DNA of 42,367 bases from the NCBI GenBank assembly GCA_040222185.1, contig JAVKDP010000080.1, forward strand, positions 1 to 42,367. The letters run 5' to 3'. The notes beneath the pieces were generated by a model. The model saw only the letters and a program-made list of their open reading frames with translations, searched no databases and was not told the origin of the DNA. The stretch's first letter is position 1, and each line of letters starts with the position of its first letter. Shown here in pieces: positions 26,930 through 32,949 of this stretch. Origin of the DNA: JAVKDP01 sp040222185. Lineage in GTDB: Bacteria > Bacteroidota > Rhodothermia > Balneolales > Balneolaceae. The position numbers and the translations under genes were made by a program.

Positions 26930-26986
26930 TGGAACAGTTCAGTGTTCCATATTTATGGTAAAAACCATAATCACGCTAAGAAGCGT
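26930..26986. repeat. Cluster of three perfect hairpins in the noncoding left end of the provirus
   Basis: Three inverted repeats follow one another: TGGAACA/TGTTCCA (26930-26949, 6-nt loop GTTCAG), TTATGGT/ACCATAA (26953-26970, loop AAAA) and ACGCT/AGCGT (26973-26986, loop AAGA). Such a series on single-stranded phage DNA is typical of complementary-strand origins or packaging signals. The rest of the gene-free stretch 26740-26990 shows no ORF apart from a 14-codon frame at 26996-27040 whose stop overlaps the next start. Confidence 0.5.
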
Positions 26987-27036
26987 CTTTGCCTAATGTG
27001 TCCGAATCTCGTCTGGAAAGAAATCGGGGCAAAACC

Positions 27037-27225
27037 ATGAACGATTGGATTCTCTACAAAAAAAAGAAAGCTATTCTCGTTTTAATGGAAATAGCACTTA
27101 AGAAGGCTATTAAGCTAATCGATATTGAAATCGAGAAAGAAGAATCAGATCGAATCGTAAATGAAAATCAATTTACGATACCCGGTATCTTTCCAATGGA
27201 ATATTACACGGAGCCATTACGATGA
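27037..27225 (+). CDS. Small charged helical phage protein, unknown
   Basis: 62 aa from the ATG at 27037. The in-frame extension to 26989 lacks a good start and crosses a 14-codon frame (26996-27040) that ends in the ATGA of this start, so I prefer the ATG. The sequence is a basic N-terminus (ILYKKKKAILV) and a long amphipathic helix (MEIALKKAIKLIDIEIEKEE), then a Pro/aromatic tail. No family is recognised. Its stop overlaps the next start (ATGA). Confidence 0.55.
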   Translation: MNDWILYKKKKAILVLMEIALKKAIKLIDIEIEKEESDRIVNENQFTIPGIFPMEYYTEPLR

Positions 27226-27392
27226 AAAATTGGCTCGTTTATTATTCATACAAAACCATTCCTTCAAAAGAACATATGATCATTGTTAGTTCTAAGGAAC
27301 GTGAAACCGCAAAAAGTAAAGTGTCAGCTCTAAATCCAAAGGAAATTAAAGTTGGTAAAGCTTTTGAAACTTCTATGAGGTGTTCTTGGTGA
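27222..27392 (+). CDS. Small phage protein, unknown
   Basis: 56 aa. It reads MKNWLVYYSYKTIPSKEHMI, then a basic middle (SSKERETAKSKVSALNPKEI) and ends MRCSW. It begins in the ATGA overlap with the previous gene and ends in a GTGA overlap with the next. The predicted fold is a small alpha/beta unit. The overlaps on both sides support it as a real gene. Confidence 0.5.
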   Translation: MKNWLVYYSYKTIPSKEHMIIVSSKERETAKSKVSALNPKEIKVGKAFETSMRCSW

Positions 27393-27628
27393 CTTTTTCA
27401 GAAATCAGCACGCAACTATCAGAAGAACGAACCGATAGGTTCCGATTCTATTATAATGGATTACGTAACGAATCTACCTCCTTCCGATCATCTGAGGGAA
27501 TAATGCAGGCTTTATCCTCTTACGGACTCAAGAAAAATTTGAAATCAACTAACGACACAATCAATCATATCTTAGCCCAAGTGTTAAGTATTGAAGACGT
27601 GCTAAATCATCCAACTGATGAACTTTAA
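27389..27628 (+). CDS. Small phage protein with GTG start, unknown
   Basis: 79 aa from GTG 27389. GAGGTG (27377-27382) lies 6 bases upstream as a ribosome binding site, and GTGA overlaps the previous stop, which decides this start over an in-frame GTG at 27380. The protein begins MTFSEISTQLSEERTDRFRF, followed by a helical stretch (EGIMQALSSYGLKKNLKST) and IEDVLNHP. No family is recognised. Confidence 0.5.
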   Translation: MTFSEISTQLSEERTDRFRFYYNGLRNESTSFRSSEGIMQALSSYGLKKNLKSTNDTINHILAQVLSIEDVLNHPTDEL

Positions 27629-27746
27629 ACAAAAATACAAAAGACTGAAAACAGCACTGATAATACTTTCAATAGCTGTTTTTGGTTTTTTCATTTACAA
27701 ATACAAAACAAGTTTGCTCTTTAGAACTTTTATAAAATTCACTTGA
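27618..27746 (+). CDS. Tiny single-TM phage protein
   Basis: 42 aa: basic N-terminus (MNFKQKYKRLK), one hydrophobic helix (TALIILSIAVFGFFIY), then a basic tail. It overlaps the previous gene by 11 bases. The positive-inside pattern suggests a membrane protein, possibly a virion membrane protein or holin-like factor. Confidence 0.45.
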   Translation: MNFKQKYKRLKTALIILSIAVFGFFIYKYKTSLLFRTFIKFT

Positions 27747-27747
27747 T

Positions 27748-27927
27748 ATGAATAAGAAAGAACGCAACGATAACATTTTCAAAGCCTCCATTGTGTTTGC
27801 AATTTTGGCAATCCTTTGCTTGATCACAAAGTTTCAAAGATCATTTACCTATGTAAGCAATTTCATAGGTTTTCACGGTCGTGGCAAATATGGCTCCGGT
27901 GGCGCTGGCGCTGGTGGGGTTTACTGA
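27748..27927 (+). CDS. Small single-TM phage protein with glycine-rich tail
   Basis: 59 aa. MNKKERNDNIFK is followed by a membrane helix (ASIVFAILAILCLI), then KFQRSFTYVSNFIGFHGRGK and a tail of Gly, Ala and Ser (YGSGGAGAGGVY). The next gene starts in the stop (TGATG). Glycine-rich tails occur on virion membrane and attachment proteins, but no specific role can be given. Confidence 0.5.
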   Translation: MNKKERNDNIFKASIVFAILAILCLITKFQRSFTYVSNFIGFHGRGKYGSGGAGAGGVY

Positions 27928-28169
27928 TGCCTGAAAAAAGACACGTTTGCCTACATTGTAAAAAGAAACGATATGAATCTAAGATGATTCATATACATAT
28001 AAAAGGTGATAAATCAGTAAAACAGGATGATTTTATTCACTGGTTTTGTAAGTCTTCCAGATCATATAGAAAATCATGTTGGGATATTTACAGTGAAAAA
28101 TTAATGACTTTTCATCATCGAATTTTATCAGATATCAAAATAAATAGATCTCAATTGTCCAAGATCTAG
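27927..28169 (+). CDS. Small zinc-ribbon-like phage protein
   Basis: 80 aa from the ATG at 27927, which shares its A with the previous stop. CLHC (Cys8, Cys11) begins a possible zinc knuckle, completed by Cys41 and Cys50 (HWFCKSSRSYRKSCWDIY). The whole is basic, so it may bind nucleic acid. A longer frame back to 27816 lies inside the previous gene and looks artificial. Confidence 0.5.
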   Translation: MPEKRHVCLHCKKKRYESKMIHIHIKGDKSVKQDDFIHWFCKSSRSYRKSCWDIYSEKLMTFHHRILSDIKINRSQLSKI

Positions 28170-28209
28170 GACAATCGTCCGGATTAATGTCCGACCAGAC
28201 CGGACAATT
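28153..28209. repeat. GTCC/GGAC dyad cluster upstream of the HTH/TM genes
   Basis: AATTGTCC (28153-28160) can pair with GGACAAT (28169-28175) or with GGACAATT (28202-28209). GTCCGG (28177-28182) can pair with CCGGAC (28200-28205), and GTCCG (28189-28193) with CGGAC (28201-28205). The alternative pairings in under 60 bases suggest an operator array, a replication-origin element or an RNA switch between the first gene block and the next. Confidence 0.45.
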
Positions 28210-28222
28210 TAGCTGGAGACAT

Positions 28223-28258
28223 AAAAAAGGCGCTTACCTGCTCTAACAAGTAAACGCC
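28223..28258 (-). terminator. Second minus-strand terminator-like hairpin in the provirus
   Basis: GGCGCTTAC (28229-28237) pairs with GTAAACGCC (28250-28258) with one mismatch and a 12-nt loop; six A precede it (28223-28228). It has the same design as the hairpin at 26781-26819: on the minus strand the stem is followed by T. Confidence 0.4.
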
Positions 28259-28298
28259 AGAATTGAAACTGAGCTTTCGCTCAAATCCAAATGAACAA

Positions 28299-28796
28299 AT
28301 GAATATACGGAACAAAAACCTTAAAGTTATAATAGACACAATAATATTAACAGTGCTGGCACTGTTAATGCTTATAAGTCTAACATTAATCATAGAAAGC
28401 TTTAGGGGGTATCACTCAAGAAATACGGGATATATTGAAAACGAGAATCCAAATACTCATATACAGGATTCGTTTCTGGTTGCATATGAACCGACCAATT
28501 CGGAACAAAACGCACCTTTCCAGAATGGACGCACAGAAAACTGCTTATTTGAAGCGTTGCATCGCATCCGATATACCAGTTCGCAAAATACGACTCATCT
28601 TCAATCGCTCAAGGAAACCAACATTCGTAAAAAGGCGATATTCGAAGAATCATATAAAGATATACGAATAGAAGTAGGCTGGTCTTCTATTCCCAAACGT
28701 AGCCCCCATCTTAGAGGATGGGGGCTTTTTTTTGGCGCTAGCCAATGCCCCCCTCTTGATCTCTATAGAATAACTGACCGCAAGCCTAAAATATGA
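28299..28796 (+). CDS. Single-TM phage protein, true 3' end uncertain
   Basis: 165 aa from the ATG at 28299; the upstream extension to TTG 28263 seems less likely. A clear membrane helix lies near the N-terminus (VIIDTIILTVLALLMLISLT), preceded by basic residues. Beyond about residue 45 the sequence loses protein-like character, and the frame runs through a strong terminator at 28701-28733 and overlaps an HTH-like frame. The genuine product may be shorter, or may join the HTH frame by a frameshift. The stop overlaps the Rep start (ATGA). Confidence 0.35.
   Translation: MNIRNKNLKVIIDTIILTVLALLMLISLTLIIESFRGYHSRNTGYIENENPNTHIQDSFLVAYEPTNSEQNAPFQNGRTENCLFEALHRIRYTSSQNTTHLQSLKETNIRKKAIFEESYKDIRIEVGWSSIPKRSPHLRGWGLFFGASQCPPLDLYRITDRKPKI
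28435..28671 (+). CDS. Small basic helix-turn-helix-like protein, candidate phage regulator
   Basis: Up to 78 aa from TTG 28435; ATG 28486 and ATG 28525 are alternative starts, and no ribosome binding site decides. The last 45 residues look like a helix-turn-helix: AQKTAYLKRCIA, turn, PVRKIRLIFN, turn, PTFVKRRY, with a very basic end. It ends 29 bases before a strong terminator, as expected for the last gene of a transcript. It overlaps the TM-protein frame in another phase. Confidence 0.45.
   Translation: MKTRIQILIYRIRFWLHMNRPIRNKTHLSRMDAQKTAYLKRCIASDIPVRKIRLIFNRSRKPTFVKRRYSKNHIKIYE
28701..28733 (+). terminator. Strong terminator or origin hairpin before rep
   Basis: AGCCCCCATC (28701-28710), loop TTAGAG, GATGGGGGCT (28717-28726) is a perfect 10-bp stem followed by seven T. 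It separates the small-gene block from rep and the structural genes, so the latter need their own promoter in the 60 bases before 28793 or rely on read-through. In a rolling-circle phage such a hairpin could also mark the Rep nick region. Confidence 0.8.
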
Positions 28797-29896
28797 CAGT
28801 AACGGCTCTGCCGTTACCGATTAAAGACAGAATAAATTTCCTATCGAAGGAAAAACCCCGTAAAAAAGACGGCAATGGGGAAAAACTGTCTGAGTGCCCT
28901 ACTCCTATCACTTTTGGAGCAAAATTATTTAAACTCTTAGATTATCGTTTCTACGATAATCCACCTGCAAGAAATAGCGGAACGTTTACCATAGATTGTA
29001 ATCGCAAAAGTTGCCCTTACTGTTCTGAAAAGAACAGGAAAAAGCTCGTTGCGCATTACACAAGGATTTATTCGGCTATGCCGAATGTGAGTGTACTTAC
29101 TTTGACCATTGACCCGAAAGTATTTCCTTCCATTCGCTATAGTAGGCATTTTCTGGTTGACACTTGGAGCCTTTACCGGAAACGGATAAACAGAGAGCTT
29201 AAAAAAAGGAAACTTCCTCCCCTTGTCTTTACAATGATGTTGGAGCGAACGGAAGTAGGTCGATATCATGCGCACGTTATAACGAATATAGACCTGCCCT
29301 ATCAAATCATTCAAGATCATTGGATGGATTGCGGTGGTGGTATATCGATGTATTATGATCGTGACATACCAAAGGATATGATTCCCCGTGTTGTTGGCTA
29401 CAATGTGAAATACATATTTAAAAAGTACGATTCAACAAAGTATGAACGTGCATTGATGAACTCTCTAGGCATATCAATAAATAGTAAAGCTCAAAAAGAA
29501 ATAAGGCTTGAGGCTATGGCGGAACAGTTGAACTCAAGTGTCAAAGAAACATCAGAAGGAAAAAAGTTCATCGATAAACAGCCTTTCGAAAAGATACAGT
29601 GGAAATATGATCTCCCTGAATCAATAGCCAGTAACCAGCAATACGATCTACAATATGTATCGCCCTACTCTGTCCCAAACTATAAATATGAATGTAAAGG
29701 CGGTCACAAAATGACGGTTATTGATATGGATACAGGAGAAATCATAAGGGAATATGACCGGATGTCCAGAGTCTTAAAAAAATGGCTTCGAGATAAAAGA
29801 AGAATAGCAAAGCGTAGGAACAAAATTAAGTTCAAAGATAAGAAGACGGGTAAGTGGTATGACCTCGAATATGGCAAAGAACCGCAACTAAGATAG
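28793..29896 (+). CDS. rep: Rolling-circle replication initiator (HUH endonuclease, Rep)
   Basis: 367 aa. A Cys cluster, CNRKSCPYC (Cys69, Cys74, Cys77), precedes the HUH domain. Motif I is VLTLTID (101-107). Motif II is GRYHAHVIT with the metal-binding His159 and His161. Motif III lies in VVGYNVKYIFKK, with Tyr203 followed by Lys206 and Tyr207 by Lys210. These are the marks of Rep proteins that nick one strand and start rolling-circle replication. The C-terminus (about 330-367) is very basic. This gene is the best evidence that the element replicates as circular ssDNA or via rolling circle. It starts in an ATGA overlap. Confidence 0.88.
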   Translation: MTVTALPLPIKDRINFLSKEKPRKKDGNGEKLSECPTPITFGAKLFKLLDYRFYDNPPARNSGTFTIDCNRKSCPYCSEKNRKKLVAHYTRIYSAMPNVSVLTLTIDPKVFPSIRYSRHFLVDTWSLYRKRINRELKKRKLPPLVFTMMLERTEVGRYHAHVITNIDLPYQIIQDHWMDCGGGISMYYDRDIPKDMIPRVVGYNVKYIFKKYDSTKYERALMNSLGISINSKAQKEIRLEAMAEQLNSSVKETSEGKKFIDKQPFEKIQWKYDLPESIASNQQYDLQYVSPYSVPNYKYECKGGHKMTVIDMDTGEIIREYDRMSRVLKKWLRDKRRIAKRRNKIKFKDKKTGKWYDLEYGKEPQLR

Positions 29897-29902
29897 ATTT
29901 GT

Positions 29903-29931
29903 GTACCACAAATGTAATACAACTGTGGTAC
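29903..29931. repeat. Perfect 8-bp inverted repeat between rep and the structural genes
   Basis: GTACCACA (29903-29910) and TGTGGTAC (29924-29931) flank a 13-nt loop. No T run follows, so it is not a typical terminator. It may be an operator or a Rep-binding or packaging element. Confidence 0.45.
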
Positions 29932-30003
29932 GCTATGGGGCTAAAATACCACGTAAATTTGTTCATGATAATTTCAATCCTACTAAGAAAACTGTACAAA
30001 ATT

Positions 30004-30120
30004 ATGACCAAAAAGAAAATGCAAGTAACCAAGATTGGTTTTGCTTTAACAATTGCAGGCACTGCGTTTGCCTCTCTAATAGCTGGCATTGTCTATGCTA
30101 AGAAAAAAGGAGTCGCTTAA
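30004..30120 (+). CDS. Tiny single-TM protein before the capsid gene
   Basis: 38 aa from ATG 30004: basic start MTKKKMQVTK, one membrane helix (IGFALTIAGTAFASLIAGIVY) and a basic end. ATGs at 29935 and 29965 would add a second hydrophobic stretch; none has a good ribosome binding site. It is a likely virion-membrane or coat-associated protein. It overlaps the next start (TAATG). Confidence 0.5.
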   Translation: MTKKKMQVTKIGFALTIAGTAFASLIAGIVYAKKKGVA

Positions 30121-30959
30121 TGAGGTCGCTTAAGGAACTACACTCGGAAGAGTTCACAACTGGCGGTACTAAAACCGTCAAATTCGATATCAAAAATACA
30201 CCAATCCAAAGATTGGGATTAGTAGGTATTGGAAGCGTTAATTTTGGAAGCTCAACTATCACAGTTGTTGAAGTCAAGCAAGGCGGAAAGGGTGTAACTC
30301 TTCATTCAGCTACACCGCTTAGCCTATACCTTGCTAAAAATGATGGCGATTATGGTGCTGTTGCTGATGATGGCGGAAACGAATATCTAGACATTGATTT
30401 AGGTATGTATTTCACTACTTCAACCTTTTATCTAGAAGTAACATTGAAAGTCAATGTTTCAAATACCCCGAGTACTGGAACTGGTGTTTTCTGTTTCCCT
30501 GTAATTGGTGATCTTGAAGAAGCTCACAAGTTCAGAGTTCTTGAAATCACTGATAAGCAATCAACTACTGAAAACTGTGTTGAAATGTTTATTGAAGATG
30601 GTGGTGATCAAATGCTTGATAGTCCTTGGACTATCGAAGTCAAAACTCCGGCATATTCTGACATAATCGATTCTCGAGCTATCGTTCATAACAGCTATGT
30701 TTATGCAGAGCGCGAAGGTAGTATCCCGCCTGAGAATATCACTATTCACAAGTTTTATGAATCGGATTATGACCGTCCTACGGTTGTCACTCTTGATAAT
30801 AAAACTGGCTTTACTGTGTATGCAATTGTACTCGAAAAGAAAATTCAAGAAGTAGCCGATTCAGTTTTTGAAATCGAGCGTTTGAATGAGCTTAACGATT
30901 CTGCACTTGATACAGGTTCGAATGAAACTTATGAAGCTGACCTTTTAAGCGATCTTTAA
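30120..30959 (+). CDS. Candidate major capsid protein (beta-rich, possible double jelly roll)
   Basis: 279 aa, the largest structural candidate in the provirus. It has the best ribosome binding site of the element (AAGGAG, 30107-30112, 7 bases before the ATG), so it is probably the most translated product. The sequence is almost all beta strands and loops, with no membrane helix: for example GTKTVKFDIKNTPIQRLGLV, STFYLEVTLKVNVS, FTVYAIVLEKKI; it ends with a short acidic helix. Strand density in two halves (about 10-125 and 130-260) fits two jelly rolls, and the length is close to the PM2 capsid protein (269 aa). I see no sequence motif that proves this; the call is from position, composition and size. 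Confidence 0.55.
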   Translation: MRSLKELHSEEFTTGGTKTVKFDIKNTPIQRLGLVGIGSVNFGSSTITVVEVKQGGKGVTLHSATPLSLYLAKNDGDYGAVADDGGNEYLDIDLGMYFTTSTFYLEVTLKVNVSNTPSTGTGVFCFPVIGDLEEAHKFRVLEITDKQSTTENCVEMFIEDGGDQMLDSPWTIEVKTPAYSDIIDSRAIVHNSYVYAEREGSIPPENITIHKFYESDYDRPTVVTLDNKTGFTVYAIVLEKKIQEVADSVFEIERLNELNDSALDTGSNETYEADLLSDL

Positions 30960-31148
30960 ATGAGGCGAGTATCTCGAAGCAATCGAGTAGTTAGAAAAAG
31001 AGTAAACCGTGCCCAAAGGCGTGGTTTACTTTCCCAACTCTCCGCCCAAGAAAGCAGGCTCAAAAAGGTAACTAATGAGCTTCAAGGCGTTAAAAAAAAA
31101 GCCAATTTGATAGACAAATCAGTGGCAATAATGGAGAAAATACTATGA
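30960..31148 (+). CDS. Small basic coiled-coil phage protein
   Basis: 62 aa. The first 22 residues are Arg-rich (MRRVSRSNRVVRKRVNRAQR), followed by a helix with heptad-like spacing (LLSQLSAQESRLKKVTNELQ) to the end. It begins directly at the capsid stop and overlaps the next start. It is probably a DNA-contacting or scaffold-like virion protein. Confidence 0.55.
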   Translation: MRRVSRSNRVVRKRVNRAQRRGLLSQLSAQESRLKKVTNELQGVKKKANLIDKSVAIMEKIL

Positions 31149-31531
31149 GTCGAGCAAGCAGAAAAGCTAGGCGCAAGCGTAGACGTAAAAAAAGACGCAA
31201 GGCTCTAGGCAGATTTGCCAAAAGAGTTTACAAAGCTCCAAGAAAAGCAATTCGTAGTAATTTAGTTCAATCCCTAGCATCAAATGCTGTTCCTGGATTA
31301 GGAACTGGAATACAGTTAGTGAAAAGCTTAAGAGGAAATAATTCCTCGGCAAAGAAAAACCCTTTACAGGATATAATTGATGGAATTTTTTCTCCAAAAG
31401 ATGACACTTCTAATGGCTCTGGTCAAAAAGAAGATAACAGTAACAATGAACCTCGATCTAAAAATAATCAAACTTGGTTTGACAATATCATTTCTAAGTT
31501 TGTTAATATTTTTCTCAACCTATTTAATTAA
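31145..31531 (+). CDS. Arg/Lys-rich DNA-condensing candidate protein
   Basis: 128 aa. Residues 1-45 are extremely basic (RKARRKRRRKKRRK at 6-19). A short hydrophobic Gly-rich stretch (about 50-65) follows, then an Asn/Ser/Asp-rich linker and an amphipathic C-terminal helix (WFDNIISKFVNIFLNLF). The plan resembles small genome-packaging proteins of icosahedral phages, with a possible membrane-binding tail. The ATGA start overlap ties it to its neighbour. Confidence 0.55.
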   Translation: MSRASRKARRKRRRKKRRKALGRFAKRVYKAPRKAIRSNLVQSLASNAVPGLGTGIQLVKSLRGNNSSAKKNPLQDIIDGIFSPKDDTSNGSGQKEDNSNNEPRSKNNQTWFDNIISKFVNIFLNLFN

Positions 31532-31537
31532 TTAATC

Positions 31538-31789
31538 ATGTCGTATAACAACAACAATAATAACTCAAATAAACGAGACGTTTTTCTCGTAGAGACAGAA
31601 GCCCGTAACGGTGGTAAAGGATATTTCAAAGGCAGTTTTGATACTGGTGGTGGAAAAATGGTCGAAATTACCACTTTTGGTGAAACTGTAGAAATCGGTA
31701 AAGGTCGCAACGCTGGCAAAACTGCAATCGTAGCACGTTGCAAGAAATGGAAGCGAAAGCAACAATCAAGAAATAACGGTTCTTGGTAA
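31538..31789 (+). CDS. Small beta-rich basic protein, possible ssDNA-binding protein
   Basis: 83 aa. An Asn-repeat start (NNNNNNSN) precedes a compact beta-rich core (DVFLVETEARNGGKGYFKG, KMVEITTFGETVEIG, KTAIVARCKKW) and a basic tail. The core could be a small OB- or SH3-like barrel. A role in binding phage ssDNA is a guess from size, charge and fold pattern. Confidence 0.5.
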   Translation: MSYNNNNNNSNKRDVFLVETEARNGGKGYFKGSFDTGGGKMVEITTFGETVEIGKGRNAGKTAIVARCKKWKRKQQSRNNGSW

Positions 31790-31998
31790 TGGAATTTTTA
31801 AGTAATCCACTTGAAAACCTAAAGGATAAGGCGATAGCCCAAGCTCAAATACTTATGCAGAGTCCAATTGTAGTTGGAGCGATTGCTTTAGTTCTTATCT
31901 GTGCTTACTTCTTTCGTGATAAATTAGGTATTAAACCTGACCACAAAGAAGAAATTTCAAACGAAACGAAAAAACAAGATGCCGACAGCTCTACCTAG
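31789..31998 (+). CDS. Single-TM phage protein
   Basis: 69 aa from ATG 31789, which overlaps the previous stop (TAATG); a TTG at 31783 is rejected. There is an amphipathic helix (NPLENLKDKAIAQAQILMQ), a membrane helix (IVVGAIALVLICAYFF) and a charged tail. It is probably a virion membrane protein. Confidence 0.55.
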   Translation: MEFLSNPLENLKDKAIAQAQILMQSPIVVGAIALVLICAYFFRDKLGIKPDHKEEISNETKKQDADSST

Positions 31999-32218
31999 TT
32001 CAGGATATAAAACTATAAACATCTCAAACGGTGTCCTAGTTCATTTAGAGACTGTAAGCCCTTGTTACATACGTGATGAAGAGCAAAGAGGGGTAACTAA
32101 GTTTACCCCTCCTGCTTTGTTTTACGTTCAAATGGTTAGTGCAACTTTGTACGTACCTGACGATGCTAATCTTTCAGATTCAAACTTTCAAGCAAACGAA
32201 TTAACAATACTATTTTGA
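31979..32218 (+). CDS. Small beta-rich phage protein, possible minor capsid protein
   Basis: 79 aa, beginning MPTALPSSGYKTINISNG, with alternating hydrophobic strands (VLVHLETVSP, PALFYVQMVSATLYV, ELTILF). It overlaps both neighbours in different frames. The size and strand pattern could suit a penton or spike component. This is not recognised at family level. Confidence 0.5.
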   Translation: MPTALPSSGYKTINISNGVLVHLETVSPCYIRDEEQRGVTKFTPPALFYVQMVSATLYVPDDANLSDSNFQANELTILF

Positions 32219-32787
32219 AAAAGCTAATCGCATACTTTTGGATTCTATTTTATACAATTCGATACCGGGTTAAACTTGGTTTGATCTCTTCGGTTGCCCA
32301 AATGGAGAGTACCTGGAACCCAAATGAAACCACACATCCTGACGGCAAAAGTTACGGTTTACTTGGTATAAATTTCTCGGGCGGAATACATCGAGATTAT
32401 AACAAGAAAAACGGTGCTGATCTCAAGCCTCAGCAAATAAAAGACTCAATACGTTTACAGGTTTTGTTATCCTCTTGGTATTTAGGAAAAGAAATTCCGA
32501 GAATGTTGGAATACTACAAAATCCCAGAGAACTTGCTAACAATTATTGGCTCTTATAATGCTGGAATTGGAAGAGTAAAAAAGTTCAATGCTAATCCTAT
32601 TACAAACCCTCTACCAGATCGAACTTTAGTATATCACACGAAAGTTCAATCTCAAATATTCAAAAGAAAAATCAATCAAATACTAGCTTATATGTCTATT
32701 TTTGTCGTATTATTCTTGCCGGTAATCGGTATAAAATTATCTACTAATCCAATCAGTTTTAAAAAACTGAAACGGAAATTTTCATAA
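32215..32787 (+). CDS. Membrane-anchored lytic transglycosylase (SLT domain)
   Basis: 190 aa from TTG 32215, coupled to the previous stop (TTGA). The N-terminal hydrophobic helix is at 4-14. The SLT core has catalytic Glu31 in QMESTWNP, GLLGIN (48-53, the GLMQI equivalent) and SYNAGIGRV (113-121, the AYNxG motif). A second membrane helix lies near the C-terminus (about 158-174), followed by a basic tail. It cuts peptidoglycan, for genome entry or virion release. A transglycosylase of this kind is also present in FLiP-like phages. Confidence 0.85.
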   Translation: MKKLIAYFWILFYTIRYRVKLGLISSVAQMESTWNPNETTHPDGKSYGLLGINFSGGIHRDYNKKNGADLKPQQIKDSIRLQVLLSSWYLGKEIPRMLEYYKIPENLLTIIGSYNAGIGRVKKFNANPITNPLPDRTLVYHTKVQSQIFKRKINQILAYMSIFVVLFLPVIGIKLSTNPISFKKLKRKFS

Positions 32788-32823
32788 CCATCATAGTAGA
32801 ACACACTGAACGGAACACGGCTT

Positions 32824-32859
32824 GTCAAGTCCGCGTTCGCGCGCCTCGAAGAGGTTGAC
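32824..32859. repeat. GC-rich three-way-junction element in the noncoding right end of the provirus
   Basis: GTCAA (32824-32828) and TTGAC (32855-32859) close a region with two inner hairpins: CGCG-TTCG-CGCG (32832-32843) and CCTC-GAA-GAGG (32844-32854). This is the only clearly GC-rich stretch of the provirus. It is a candidate origin or packaging signal. The rest of 32788-33062 holds no gene, only the att-like sites. Confidence 0.5.
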
Positions 32860-32884
32860 TTTATAAGGTGTGTGTAGAGAGGTA

Positions 32885-32912
32885 ACTTTACATAAGATGG
32901 TAATAGGCTTTT
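32885..32912. other. Second dif-like half site inside the provirus right end
   Basis: ACTTTACATAA (32885-32895) is identical to the XerD arm at the left end; with two flanking bases, 13 bases match (TAACTTTACATAA). The spacer GATGGT and the other arm AATAGGCTTTT match poorly. It lies 65 bases before attR in the same orientation. Confidence 0.5.
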
Positions 32913-32949
32913 AAATATGCCTAGACACCGAAAAACGACCTCCCTTCAT

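Noticed and set aside
27816..27926. Longer N-terminus of the Cys-rich protein
   Set aside because: The extra stretch is the shadow of the 59-aa TM gene in another frame and is full of Trp and Arg in an implausible pattern; ATG 27927 has the typical TGATG overlap.
28937..29320. Minus-strand frame of 127 codons opposite rep
   Set aside because: It is antisense to the conserved HUH and Cys motifs of Rep and shows no protein-like features.
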